A stretch of 20,043 nt of DNA from Priapulus caudatus (lineage: Eukaryota > Priapulida > Priapulimorpha > Priapulimorphida > Priapulidae): the NCBI RefSeq assembly GCF_000485595.1, contig NW_014577848.1, positions 16,171 through 36,213 on the forward strand. Direction: 5' to 3'. Below are positions 1-9,528 of this stretch, piece after piece (within the stretch, counting starts at the first letter, position 1; each line of letters opens with the position of its first letter). The notes beneath the pieces were generated by a model that was not told where the DNA came from, made no database searches, and saw nothing but the letters and a program-made list of their open reading frames with translations. A program made the translations under genes and the position numbers.

Positions 1-5
1 CGCGC

Positions 6-67
<62 letters not shown>

Positions 68-97
68 GAGAGAGAGAGAGCGCGCGCGCGAGAGAGA
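1..97. repeat. (GA)n microsatellite with (CG)n interruptions
   Basis: The window opens inside a GA-rich tract broken by short CG blocks (81-90), and ends at the edge of the duplicated unit. The same GA-CG-GA junction recurs at 1644-1660. Confidence 0.98.
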
Positions 98-853
98 ACA
101 GAGGTAGAGAAAAATACAAAGAAGAAAGAATAGAGAAGTAGACAAGTAGACACGAGGAATAATGAGGAGATCTAGAAGTGAGAGAATAAAATTGAACAGG
201 TTTTAGCGGCACATTTTCCACTCCCCGCTTTCTCCCACCGCCCACTCTTCCCCATGCAACCTCTAATGCCCATTGTATGTTCCCGGGCTTATCATGATAA
301 TATCAGGAGTCAATCAATTGATAGACTTCTGATAATATGTCAACCCATTTCAATCAATCTTGTAATTTGTGTTCGGAAATAGTAAACAGAATTATCCAAT
401 TTGTGACATATCGTTCCGTAAACAGCTTACCGTGTACTGCCAATCCAATTTGATGTTCCCGTCGCATCAATTGATCAGAGCGTAGAGTAAAGCTTTAGCA
501 TTACTCTAGATATATTTAGATTTTAATTTTTCGATTTTTTTAGAGTTCATAATAACGTGCTTGTGCTAACGTTGACTTCCCCGCTCGTGACCCGTTACAT
601 TAGGGCCAATGCTACAAATCTACAAAGCCCAGAATGTATTGCAAATAAAAGATACATCCACATTCGTAGGAAAACCCTTTGTTTACACCCCATAAGCTTA
701 AATTTCCGCAAACATCCGATTTTCAATGCTGCTAGAAGTTCGTTGACCTTAAGAGGGTTAATACCTCGCAAACCGGAGACGCACAGTAACCGTTTGTTAA
801 TTAACGCAGCATGTAATCCACCCGCGGAAGGCATGTCATATATATATATATAT
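81..853. repeat. Duplicated unit, copy 1
   Basis: This begins at the CG block, runs through about 750 bp of unique-looking sequence and ends in an (AT)n tract. It matches 1644-2483 nearly base for base (offset 1563 before and 1623 after an indel of 60 bp); only a few substitutions are visible. Open frames in it (557-958 plus, 595-834 minus) have no recognisable product, and their conservation simply follows from near-identical DNA. It could be a mobile element, a local tandem duplication, or two alleles placed end to end in the assembly. Confidence 0.9.
302..333. repeat. Short palindrome, copy 1
   Basis: This is a 32-bp imperfect palindrome beginning ATCAGGAGT and ending ACTTCTGAT, centred on CAATTG. 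The same palindrome occurs at 1925-1956. Confidence 0.8.
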
Positions 854-1492
854 GCCCTACACTCTTGTTTCGCTGACTTCCGAGCGTTGGCAATATATGT
901 AGCTATAGATAACTGTGTAGATATAGTCTATAGAGGTCGGGAGGACGCCAACCTCTAGCCAACAGTGGCAGAGACTGGTTGGCCGGTTGACAGCAATAAA
1001 GCTTTGCCGATAAAACCAACAGAAACGACGTGGAGTAGGAGTCACTGTCAGTAGTTTACTCTCTGTCGCTGGCGAGACTGCGCATATTTCTGATGTATTT
1101 CTGTGCAACTGTCGATCCACGTATATACCCATTAGAATGAAACCAAGGGTCGCGCCGCGCAGTTTGAGGGGAAATGGCAAGGGAGGGTGAGATAGAGGAG
1201 CATGGCGAGTGATGACTGAGAATGAAGGGGATAATGATATGCGTAAGCATGCTGTTGTTGAAAACGACGACGACGACGATGATGATGGTGATGCTGATGA
1301 TGAGGAGAAGGAGGATGGGGATGAGGAAGTTGAGGATGAAAATGAGGATGAAGACGATGATGATGAAATGGAGTAGCAGTAGGTGAAAGAAGTGAAAAGA
1401 GAGTAATGACAAAAAGAGCAGGTATGGAAGTTAAGAGAGAGCATAGACGAAAATGAGAAACGTGAATGAAAATAAAGAGAGGAAGAGAAAGA
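854..1492. other. Sequence between the duplicated units, including an acidic-codon GAN repeat
   Basis: No gene is recognised. From 1264 to 1373 a degenerate GAC/GAT/GAG repeat dominates. On the plus strand 1212-1376 reads as a 54-codon frame from ATG to TAG that is almost all Asp and Glu after its first 16 residues. It is more likely a trinucleotide repeat than a gene, but an exon of an acidic protein cannot be excluded. Confidence 0.5.
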
Positions 1493-1660
<168 letters not shown>

Positions 1661-1865
1661 ACAGAGGTAGAGAAAAATACAAAGAAGAAAGAATAGAGAA
1701 GTAGACAAGTAGACACGAGGAATAATGAGGAGATCTAGAAGTGAGAGAATAAAATTGAACAGGTTTTAGCTGCACATTTTCCACTCCCCGCTTTCTCCCA
1801 CCGCCCACTCTTCCCCATGCAACCTCTAATGCCCATCGTATGTTCCCGGGCTTATTATGATAATA

Positions 1866-1920
1866 TCAGGAGTAGATAATAGAAGATCTTCGAGAAGAAT
1901 CTTCTATTATCTACTCCTGA
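1866..1920. repeat. 55-bp hairpin inside copy 2
   Basis: Perfect 22-bp arms (left arm starting TCAGGAGTAGATAATAG) surround an 11-base spacer that can itself pair CTTC with GAAG. It is absent from copy 1. The outer sequence GATAATATCAGGAGT occurs directly on both sides, so gain by insertion or loss by recombination are both possible. Confidence 0.9.
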
Positions 1921-1924
1921 TAAT

Positions 1925-1956
1925 ATCAGGAGTCTATCAATTGATAGACTTCTGAT
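1925..1956. repeat. Short palindrome, copy 2
   Basis: This is the counterpart of 302-333; here the palindrome is closer to perfect (one mismatched pair). It directly follows the 55-bp hairpin. Confidence 0.85.
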
Positions 1957-2483
1957 AATATGTCAACCCATTTCAATCAATCTTGTAATTTGTGTTCGGA
2001 AATAGTAAACAGAATTATCCAATTTGTGACATATCGTTCCGTAAACAGCTTACCGTGTACTGCCAATCCAATTTGATGTTCCCGTCGCATCAATTGATCA
2101 GAGCGTAGAGTAAAGCTTTAGCATTACTCTAGATATATTTAGATTTTAATTTTTCGATTTTTTTAGAGTTCATAATAACGTGCTTGTGCTAACGTTGACT
2201 TCCCCGCTCGTGACCCGTTACATTAGGGCCAATGCTACAAATCTACAAAGCCCAGAATGTATTGCAAATAAAAGATACATCCACATTCGTAGGAAAACCC
2301 TTTGTTTACACCCCATAAGCTTAAATTTCCGCAAACATCCGATTTTCAATGCTGCTAGAAGTTCGTTGACCTTAAGAGGGTTAATACCTCGCAAACCGGA
2401 GACGCACAGTAACCGTTTGTTAATTAACGCAGCATGTAATCCACCCGCGGAAGGCATGTCATATATATATATATATATATATA

Positions 2484-3422
2484 CAACTGGCTTATTTGTC
2501 TTTATCATTATGCTGGCCTAGATAAAGAATTTACTTATAGAGTGCATCCATTACCTCTCGCGTAGATTATGTGACACGTTCCTGTGTGGATTACACCTGC
2601 GGACAGCCAAGGTGTCTAGATCACGTCGATAAGTCAATTATGCAGTGAGTCCGCCTCCCGCTGGGTCGCTATATATACATGAGCTTTAGGCAACATACAT
2701 TAGTCATGCACTGATTTCAATCATTGTATTAGCACATGCATTACTAAGTCTGATTTCGTGTCGTTGCTATAAATCGATGACTGATGCGCACGCATGGAGC
2801 AACCTGTTGAAGTGCGTTCGAATTGCTCACCGCGGTCAATTTTATATGTGATGGCGTGTTTCAGGGTTGCAACTCTATATACAATGCAAATGTATAGAGC
2901 GAAAGTATGTTGCCATACGAAGCTTTAATTATTTCAACACTAACGGAGTTGACAGGCACCAAACGATTAATATAAGCAGCTCCTGATATAAGTAATAAAT
3001 AAGTAACAAATACCCGCGTTCTCGCGCGCTATATAGTTCACACACTATTCTCAGTAAAGAGAGCTGTACATGTAGTTATCAGTGCAATCGTCGACTGGAG
3101 TGCCGACAGACAAAATTCATGATCGATAATAAGTTTGTTAAATTCGTAATTTTATATTCAAAATTAGCTTTATTTTTTTATTTCTTTTTTATTATTATCA
3201 TAGTATATCATAGTTATCATAGTTATCATCATTATATTATTATCTTTTTTATTATTATCTTATTTATTTATTCTTTTTATTTTCCTTTTTAATTAAGCAG
3301 CTTCTATTGCGCAGAGGTAACAGCACATGTACATGCGCTACTGCCTGATCGACCCGTATATGTGTCACTGCACGATGGACCACCATTACTGCCAGATTTG
3401 CATGTGTTACTGATTCGTAAGT
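2484..3422. other. Gene-free stretch; 3' flank of the receptor gene
   Basis: I see no coding potential. 3130-3300 is very AT-rich, with TTATTATTATC-type runs containing minus-strand AATAAA signals suited to the receptor's 3' end; an ATTAAA also overlaps its stop codon. The rest is unremarkable. Confidence 0.5.
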
Positions 3423-4433
3423 TTAATGGTTTAAACTAGTATCCCGTTGACTCTCAGACGGTATCACCTCTATCATAATTACATCATTGCTTCTGTTGAC
3501 GCGGAACATCTGTTTTATGCGATCACGAACAACTTTATCATGAAATGAATAGATGATTGGATCAAGTATTCCGCTAAGCAGAAGCGCTGCATTACGCACA
3601 TTACGGAGTGTAGGGTAATTTTGCTTCCGGTAAGTCGTGAGTAGCATGTGCAGGACGTGAGGAGTGTGGCACAGAAGAGACGTGCAGACGATGAGGATTA
3701 CCATGTTGGTTGTTCGAATGTTTTTCCGCCTAGTTAGAACCACGTTATGTCCCGGCTGCTGCTGCACACCTATAGGCCGCCGTCGCTTAATCGCTGTCAC
3801 CAATATCAGCAGGTAACTAACGATTACTATCAGTAAGGTACCAAACACATGTGCCACCAGCACGTATATGTAGTTGTCCGACAAAACAGTCTCCATGACG
3901 CAATCGGAACCCGGAAGCCAGTTAGCGATTATTTGGAGAACTGTAGCAGTTCCGTGGACAAAGCTGCATGCCCAGGCAACGCACAAGAATCGCATGCAAC
4001 GATGCTTAGTAATCAAACCCAGGTACTTAGTAGCGTAGCAGATACTGATGTATCTGTCGATAGTGACAAACACGTAGTGGTAAAACGAGTTAAAGTACAG
4101 AGTCATCGGAGTGAATGAGACGATGCAACACATATACCGATGCGGCGATGGATAAATCGTGACAATTACAGCAAATAGTAGCATGCTGATGACAAACAGC
4201 ATGTCAATCACTGACAGACTGCCGAGTATGATGTTAATCGGCGTATGAAGTTTAGCACACTTGCGGATCACATACACCACGAGCGAGTTCAAAACAATGG
4301 TAACGCTGCAGACGGAAGATATGAGAAGCCAGTAAGCAACGCCGAGAGGCTGCCGCCATCGCTTGCCATCGTCGCCGCCAAGTAAGGACGAGTTAAATGT
4401 GTAGCTGACGTTCAAAGCTTGGTCATCATCCAT
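3423..4433 (-). CDS. Class A (rhodopsin-like) G protein-coupled receptor, intronless, orphan
   Basis: This is a complete 336-residue receptor of the cell membrane; its ligand is unknown. Seen: a short N-terminus with two N-glycosylation sites (Asn8, Asn14); TM1 about 33-56 with Asn49; TM2 about 67-92 with Asp77; Cys102 at the top of TM3 and Cys178 in the second outer loop (likely disulphide); DRY at 126-128; Trp154 in TM4; TM5 about 188-213 without its usual proline; TM6 about 241-266 with CHTP where most receptors have CWxP; TM7 ending DPIIY (291-295) and an amphipathic helix 8. A TM5 lacking proline and the DPxxY variant recall the melanocortin side of the MECA group, but the disulphide cysteines are kept, so that is only a hint. 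The Met at 4433 is chosen because it gives a normal N-terminus. AT-rich sequence with AATAAA signals lies downstream (3130-3300). Confidence 0.9.
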   Translation of the reverse strand: MDDDQALNVSYTFNSSLLGGDDGKRWRQPLGVAYWLLISSVCSVTIVLNSLVVYVIRKCAKLHTPINIILGSLSVIDMLFVISMLLFAVIVTIYPSPHRYMCCIVSFTPMTLYFNSFYHYVFVTIDRYISICYATKYLGLITKHRCMRFLCVAWACSFVHGTATVLQIIANWLPGSDCVMETVLSDNYIYVLVAHVFGTLLIVIVSYLLILVTAIKRRRPIGVQQQPGHNVVLTRRKNIRTTNMVILIVCTSLLCHTPHVLHMLLTTYRKQNYPTLRNVRNAALLLSGILDPIIYSFHDKVVRDRIKQMFRVNRSNDVIMIEVIPSESQRDTSLNH

Positions 4434-4654
4434 AGTTGTTTGTCACAGATTCACTCAGTCCTCATTTGAAACAAATAAATGTTCGATGATTCAGCTGTGC
4501 AGCAATATCTGTGTCGTGTTCAATAATCGGTCAAGCCACCGTCTATTCGTTCCCTCAGGCGTCACTGCGCCCGTGGGGCACAGCTACAAGAATAATAATA
4601 AGCTAACGTCCACTCGTTCACACTAACACGCTGTGTGTGACTGCTTCTGGCAAG
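4434..4654. other. 5' flank of the receptor gene
   Basis: This is about 220 bp between the receptor start codon and the 22-bp minisatellite. It probably contains the 5' UTR and core promoter; I could not pick out a convincing TATA box or start site. Confidence 0.35.
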
Positions 4655-4893
4655 ACGAATGACAGTAGCAACTGTAGACGGATGACAGTAGCTGTTTAGA
4701 CAGATGACAGTAGCTGTTTAGACGGATGACAGTAGCTGTTTAGACGGATGACAGTAGCTGTTTAGACGGATGACAGTAGCTGTTTAGACGGATGACAAGA
4801 CAGTAGCTGTTTAGACGGATGACAGTAGCTGTTTAGACGGATGACAGTAGCTGTTTAGACGGATGACAGTAGCTGTTTAGACGGATGACAGTA
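4655..4893. repeat. 22-bp minisatellite upstream of the receptor gene
   Basis: About nine near-identical units of GACGGATGACAGTAGCTGTTTA, with partial units at both ends. The unit start recurs at 4684, 4706, 4728, 4750, 4772, 4799, 4821, 4843 and 4865; the one 27-bp step is a 5-bp insertion. Spacers are not unique, so this is not a CRISPR. Each unit carries TGACAG, the core bound by TALE homeodomain proteins (MEIS/TGIF). Confidence 0.95.
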
Positions 4894-5116
4894 CAGTTGA
4901 ACAATTTTAGACGTGCTGGATGACAGCATGAAAGTAAGTTCAGCAACACGATGGTTGACGTTTGCAGCCACAAGACACGTACACTTATATGTATTCACTT
5001 ATATACGTCCACTTATATTCGCGTGTCTGGATTATTAATGACAATTATTGCTCGCTGGCAGCACGCGAACACAGCACATCCGTGACACCCGTATGCGCAG
5101 TCGCAGATTTACTTCC

Positions 5117-5212
5117 ACACACACGTGCACGCGCGCGCACGCACAGACACGCACGCACGCACACAAACAGCCAAGATGGCTTATGCGGTGCGCGCAGGCT
5201 ACATAATTCTTC

Positions 5213-5253
<41 letters not shown>
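5117..5253. repeat. (CA/CG)n and (TC)n microsatellites
   Basis: 5117-5166 alternates CA and CG; 5216-5253 is a nearly pure TC run. The overlapping open frames have repeat-derived composition. Confidence 0.95.
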
Positions 5254-5257
<4 letters not shown>

Positions 5258-5414
5258 ACACCTCCCATACACCCGCTATAAGGCTTCGATAAAGAACACG
5301 ATTACAGAACATTTATTAATTTATTTCGTCATTATCAGCTTTATTAAATTTCTGCCGCATGATTCAACACAAGCATAAAACAACAAACACAACCACTATA
5401 TATATATATAAAGC

Positions 5415-5437
5415 TAACGTATACCCAGTATACGTTA
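5415..5437. repeat. Short perfect hairpin
   Basis: Perfect 10-bp arms (TAACGTATAC) with a 3-base loop, next to a short (TA)n tract. Confidence 0.8.
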
Positions 5438-5519
5438 CAATGTGATCATTATGCACAGCAACCTAAAGGGCAGAAACGGGCAATAGTACAGCAGCTATAA
5501 GAGCCATAAATCAAATGAA

Positions 5520-6265
5520 TGGTGCACTTTTATACAAAAGCATGAAAATTGGCACACATTTAGTTAGTTAGATGTAGATTCATGATGCGATCGGGTACCC
5601 ATCTCCATCGAAATCGATATTGAATTTCATAATGGCCGCCATTAAAACCCATTATCTTTCATATTTCAGCTAACATAGACACATGATGTTGGTGAACTTG
5701 GTGTCTAAACCAACGTTATCCGGGTTAAGGAACCCATTGCAATCAAAATCATTATCGCTTGGTGACCGCCATCTTGAATTTAAAAATAGCCGCCATTCAA
5801 ATTGGTTACCATTATGCTTCTAAACAATATAGAAACATTATCTTGGTGTCTAAATCAACTAACATTATTGGGGTCAGGGAATCCATTTCTGTCATAAGCA
5901 GCATCCCCAGATGGCCGAATTAAAGATGGCCAACATGCTGAAATTACTCAATAAACCAAGTTGTCCACATTTGGCATGATCACATGATAGCAGGTTAATG
6001 AGCATCGCCACTGATTTGGATAATACTGTTTGTGACCGGGACCATGAGCAACAGGTTGTATGTCCTCCACCGAAATAATGTTTCCATGTTAAATATTAGC
6101 CAAAAATGAAGAACAATTGAACTATTTTTAAATTGGGCTATTTTGAAATTCAAGATGGCGCCCAGATACCATGTCGATGGAGATGGGTACCCGATCTCAA
6201 ATGAATGTACATATCTTAAACTACCTATGTGTCAATTTTCATACTTTTGTGAAAAAGTGCTCCTG
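5520..6265. mobile_element. Foldback or MITE-like element with ~90 bp inverted arms
   Basis: Left arm 5520-5610 and right arm 6175-6265 are inverted copies. The inner 21 bp (5590-5610 and 6175-6195, containing GGGTACCCATCTCC) match perfectly; the outer parts share AAAAG(C/T)ATGAAAATTG and other blocks. Weaker similarity may extend to about 5486 and 6296. The interior repeats GATGGC/CCGCCAT blocks and two diverged copies of a segment starting TTGGTGTCTAAA (near 5698 and 5843). There is no transposase frame, so it is non-autonomous; the superfamily is not assigned and I found no clear target-site duplication. Confidence 0.8.
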
Positions 6266-7723
6266 CAAAAATATCTTAGCTCATGTACTACACGAATGAC
6301 AGCGGTATGCATGCAAGCATAATATACAATGCGTAGCATTGCTAGTGTAATCTAACGGCCTCTATATCTGCGTACGTCGTTCCATCTACGCACAAAAGAC
6401 CACTACATGTCTGAAACGACATGTCTTCGCAACAGCATGTGCGTGGCGTGTCTCACTGTTAGCTTACTTGTTATCCCTGCGGTCTAGCTGCTGATGACGC
6501 ACGCAATAGCTGAGCTACACGGACCAGGTGAGTCCATGACGGTAGTGGTCTGTTCCACTCCCAGGCACGCGACACTACTCACCGAGGACTAGCCCCCTCA
6601 GAACCAGTTACGACATTTCAGTCATCGAAGTTCAACGTAACGCTCTAATTCACTCTCTCCTCCTTTATAACTTATAATTATGCCCAACCTTTCGCACTGC
6701 GCGTGTCTCTTTCTTTATCTCAATCTCCCCCACTCCGTCCCACCCCCCTCTCTCTCCCACTCCCCCGCGTTTCTTGTCATTTAAGTTTTAAGATGTCACA
6801 CAGCTTATAGGTAGAGGGAACCCCATTCACATTTTGTATGAGCATGTGTGATGGTCTACTATTAATACAACTCATAAAGCAGCTCAAACTCCAAAATGTA
6901 CCGAGAAAGATCATCAATACTTGCAGATGCAAAACACCTTAATCGTGTATTTCGTATCATCAGCGACACTTACCACACGCTGGTGCTCGCCCCACTCCTA
7001 CCTTGACCCCCTGAGAACCGGTCCCTGAGATACGACAGTCGCGTAGATCTCACTACATACCATAGGCTGCTCTGCATCATAGCTATCACACGAATAAAAA
7101 CATATAATATTTGACAATAATACTGACAGGCAAACTTGCCGGGCACAGCTGGCGCTATTTTGATATATTACACGTTGATTAGAGAGCTAAGCTACAATGT
7201 ACAGAGGAGTCACAGGCGCTCTGGGTGGGTGCTCAGGGGGGTATCTAAGCTGTGGGCGTATCCCACCTTAGATACCAAAATATAATTACGTTACACATCT
7301 GACATTTGCAGAGCAGCATTTGACACCGAATCTCAGTCCAGGTGCTGCACCCGGCTTTACGATGCTAAGCGCACGCCCTCTCTCGTGCTGCTTTCTCGCG
7401 CACAATATACCGCAACATTAGTGTCACAACACGCAATACTTTTGACCTCAAAAGAGCCAAGTAATACGCCCACAACCCTATAGTCAAACACATAACGATA
7501 CAATGACAGTCTGATCCACGATAATATTACTGAATCATACTTCTCATCATCTATCCCTTCTCATGCACGGGTGACACAGCATAGCTAAGACCCAATGTGT
7601 GAAATATAGTCTGAAGCGACTCCGCGCTACGTTGACTTTCACCGGGTCAGCAGGGCTTTCAGCACAAGGATCTTAACTTCCCGACCGTTTGGTCACCTCC
7701 TGTAACACCTGACCGCTACACCT
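6266..7723. other. Gene-free stretch
   Basis: No coding signal on either strand. Two weakly similar blocks sharing CCCCCT.AGAACC.GT and a nearby TACGACA (near 6592 and 7006) suggest an old dispersed repeat. 6695-6770 is pyrimidine-rich. One hairpin lies at 7240-7276. Confidence 0.4.
7240..7276. repeat. Hairpin
   Basis: GGTATCTAAG pairs with CTTAGATACC around a second short stem (GTGGG with CCCAC), with a small bulge. No associated gene. Confidence 0.7.
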
Positions 7724-8508
7724 ACTGCACGCACGCACGCACGCACGAACGTATACGCACGCGAACACACACACGCACGTACGCACGCGAACTCACACGC
7801 GCACGTACGCACGCACGCGCGCACACACACGCACGTAGGCACGCGAACACACACACACACGCACGTACGCACGCACGCGCGCACACACACGCACGTACGC
7901 ACGCACGCACGTACGCACGCACGCCCGCACACACACGCACGTACGCACGCGAACACACACACGCACGCACGTATACGCACGCGAACACACACACGCACGT
8001 ACGCACGCACGCACGTACGCACGCACGCCCGCAGACACACGCACGTACGCACCGCGAACAGCACACACACCGCACGTACGTACGACGCACGCGGAGACAC
8101 ACACACTACGCCACGTACGACGCGATACGGCACGCACGCGCAGCGACACACACACGCACGTACGCACGCCCGAAAATCACACGGCACGTACGCCACGCGA
8201 ACACACAAGACGCACGTTACGCACGCGACACACGACATGCACGATACGCACGCACGCGCGGGCACACACACGCACGTACGCACGCGAACACATTACGCAC
8301 GTACGCACACGCGAACACAACACCGCACGATACGCACGACGAACACACAGCGCACGTACGCACGCGAACCACCACACGCAGTTACGCACGCGAACACACA
8401 CGCACGTACGCACGCGAACACATACGCACGTACGCACGCGAACACACACGCACGTACGCACGCGAACACACACACGCACGTACGCACGCACGCGAACACA
8501 CACAGCGT
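7724..8508. repeat. ~785 bp CA/CG/TA alternating minisatellite
   Basis: Degenerate units of roughly 22-30 bp built from ACGCACGTACGCACGCGAAC plus a CA run. Almost all positions alternate purine and pyrimidine. Single-base irregularities around 8050-8400 may be real divergence or sequencing error. Many Cys/Arg/Val-rich open frames arise on the minus strand in all three frames; they are repeat products. Confidence 0.97.
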
Positions 8509-9232
8509 GCGAACGGCAGCAAAGTTAACTGATATATAATAGTTTGCTGGGTACATGTGTCTCCCGAGTAACATTTGAAATGGAGACATCTCGTTCTGGA
8601 ACATTACACGGAGGAATTCAGCGCAGGCGCCATGATGTGACACGCACGCGCTCGCGAAAACAAACGTGTCGACAAAATACGCGCACCATATTTTGGCACC
8701 ATTTCGGCCGGGTGTGAAATAATACAGTGCACATACTGCACAGGACACGACCCCAGACAGAGCACAAGGCTCTCTGCCTCGGACTAGAATCACCATGCTT
8801 GGGGTATTAAACACGCACACCCAATGCAACACCAACACACACAGCATCGAACCTTCTCTCGATACCTCTGCTGTCATACAACAGTCGGGACAACAAACGA
8901 AGTCTAGTAGACCACCAAACGCACATCTATTCACTCCGTTCCCGAAAAGTACTAGAATGTTTTGGAACTGCGAATGTAAAGTCGGTTTCGCGACAGTGCG
9001 AGGGGGTATAAGAGCCGGGAGAAAGAATACACGGCTACGTCTAGAACACTGCATCTTCGACGCGACGCAGCACGCCGTTACAGCAGGTTAGCACAATGCG
9101 CCGTAAACTAGGAATCACACGAGCAAACGTGGCGAGATGCTCTCCCGCGATTCTCGATTCAACGCAGCTTCGATAAGAACACCGACCGCGGCACGCGTCG
9201 TCGCGGCCCGCCGCGTTGAGCAAGATGGCGTC
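8509..9232. other. Region after the probable TSC1 stop; possible 3' UTR
   Basis: No reliable gene. Short open frames occur on both strands but have no motifs. 9060-9232 is CpG-rich. No canonical minus-strand poly(A) signal was seen, which weakens the case that TSC1 ends here. Confidence 0.35.
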
Positions 9233-9528
9233 CTAGCTCTTACCGACGTCCTGCAGCGAGCGCCGCTTACTGCCGGCGTCCTGTTCGCGCGCCGCAGAGA
9301 CGTCCGGCATCACAGCTCCCCGCGCGCGGCCACCGCCATGCGACGACGGCTCGCTACGGTGCTGCACCCTCCTGGAGGCGTCCGGCGACACCGCGCTCAG
9401 GGACAGAAGCCGCGACGAGTCCGGGGGCGCGGCGCCCCGCTCTACTGGTGGTCCCATCGTTTCGGAATTTGGCATGGTCTGTGAGCGTTGCAGTTGTTCC
9501 CTGTTGCGCCTGTGCTGGCTCTCGTGAG
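9233..9528 (-). CDS. TSC1: Probable last TSC1 exon, disordered C-terminal tail
   Basis: This is 296 bp. The acceptor is a C-rich tract ending CCGCCGCCAG; its first two bases complete an Ala codon with the G of exon m, then 97 codons run to TAG. The peptide is Ser/Pro/Arg/Gly-rich, with basic phosphosite-like spots (SKRRSL, HRSEPSS), like the tail that follows the coiled coil in human hamartin (about 160 residues there). The GC-rich composition matches the other exons. Weak points: no recognised motif, a ~2.1 kb intron full of repeats, no AATAAA or ATTAAA seen on this strand in 8520-9232, and a donor-like CG|GTAAGA just before the stop that could lead to another exon. Confidence 0.5.

Noticed and set aside
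557-958. 133-residue plus-strand frame, repeated at 2180-2521, and the matching minus frames
   Set aside because: Conservation is explained by near-identical DNA between the two copies; both strands stay open, the 3' ends differ, and no motif is recognised.
1212-1376. 54-codon acidic plus-strand ORF
   Set aside because: Almost wholly a GAC/GAT/GAG repeat; kept only as a note because an Asp/Glu-rich exon cannot be ruled out.
4655-4893. CRISPR-like regular repeat
   Set aside because: Units are contiguous with no unique spacers, and the context is an animal genome; it is a minisatellite.
7693-8503. Cys/Arg/Val-rich minus frames up to 196 residues
   Set aside because: All three frames of the ACGC/ACAC minisatellite are open; the composition is dictated by the repeat.
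8293-9054. 253-residue minus frame
   Set aside because: Half is minisatellite-derived; the rest has no motif and no splice link to TSC1.
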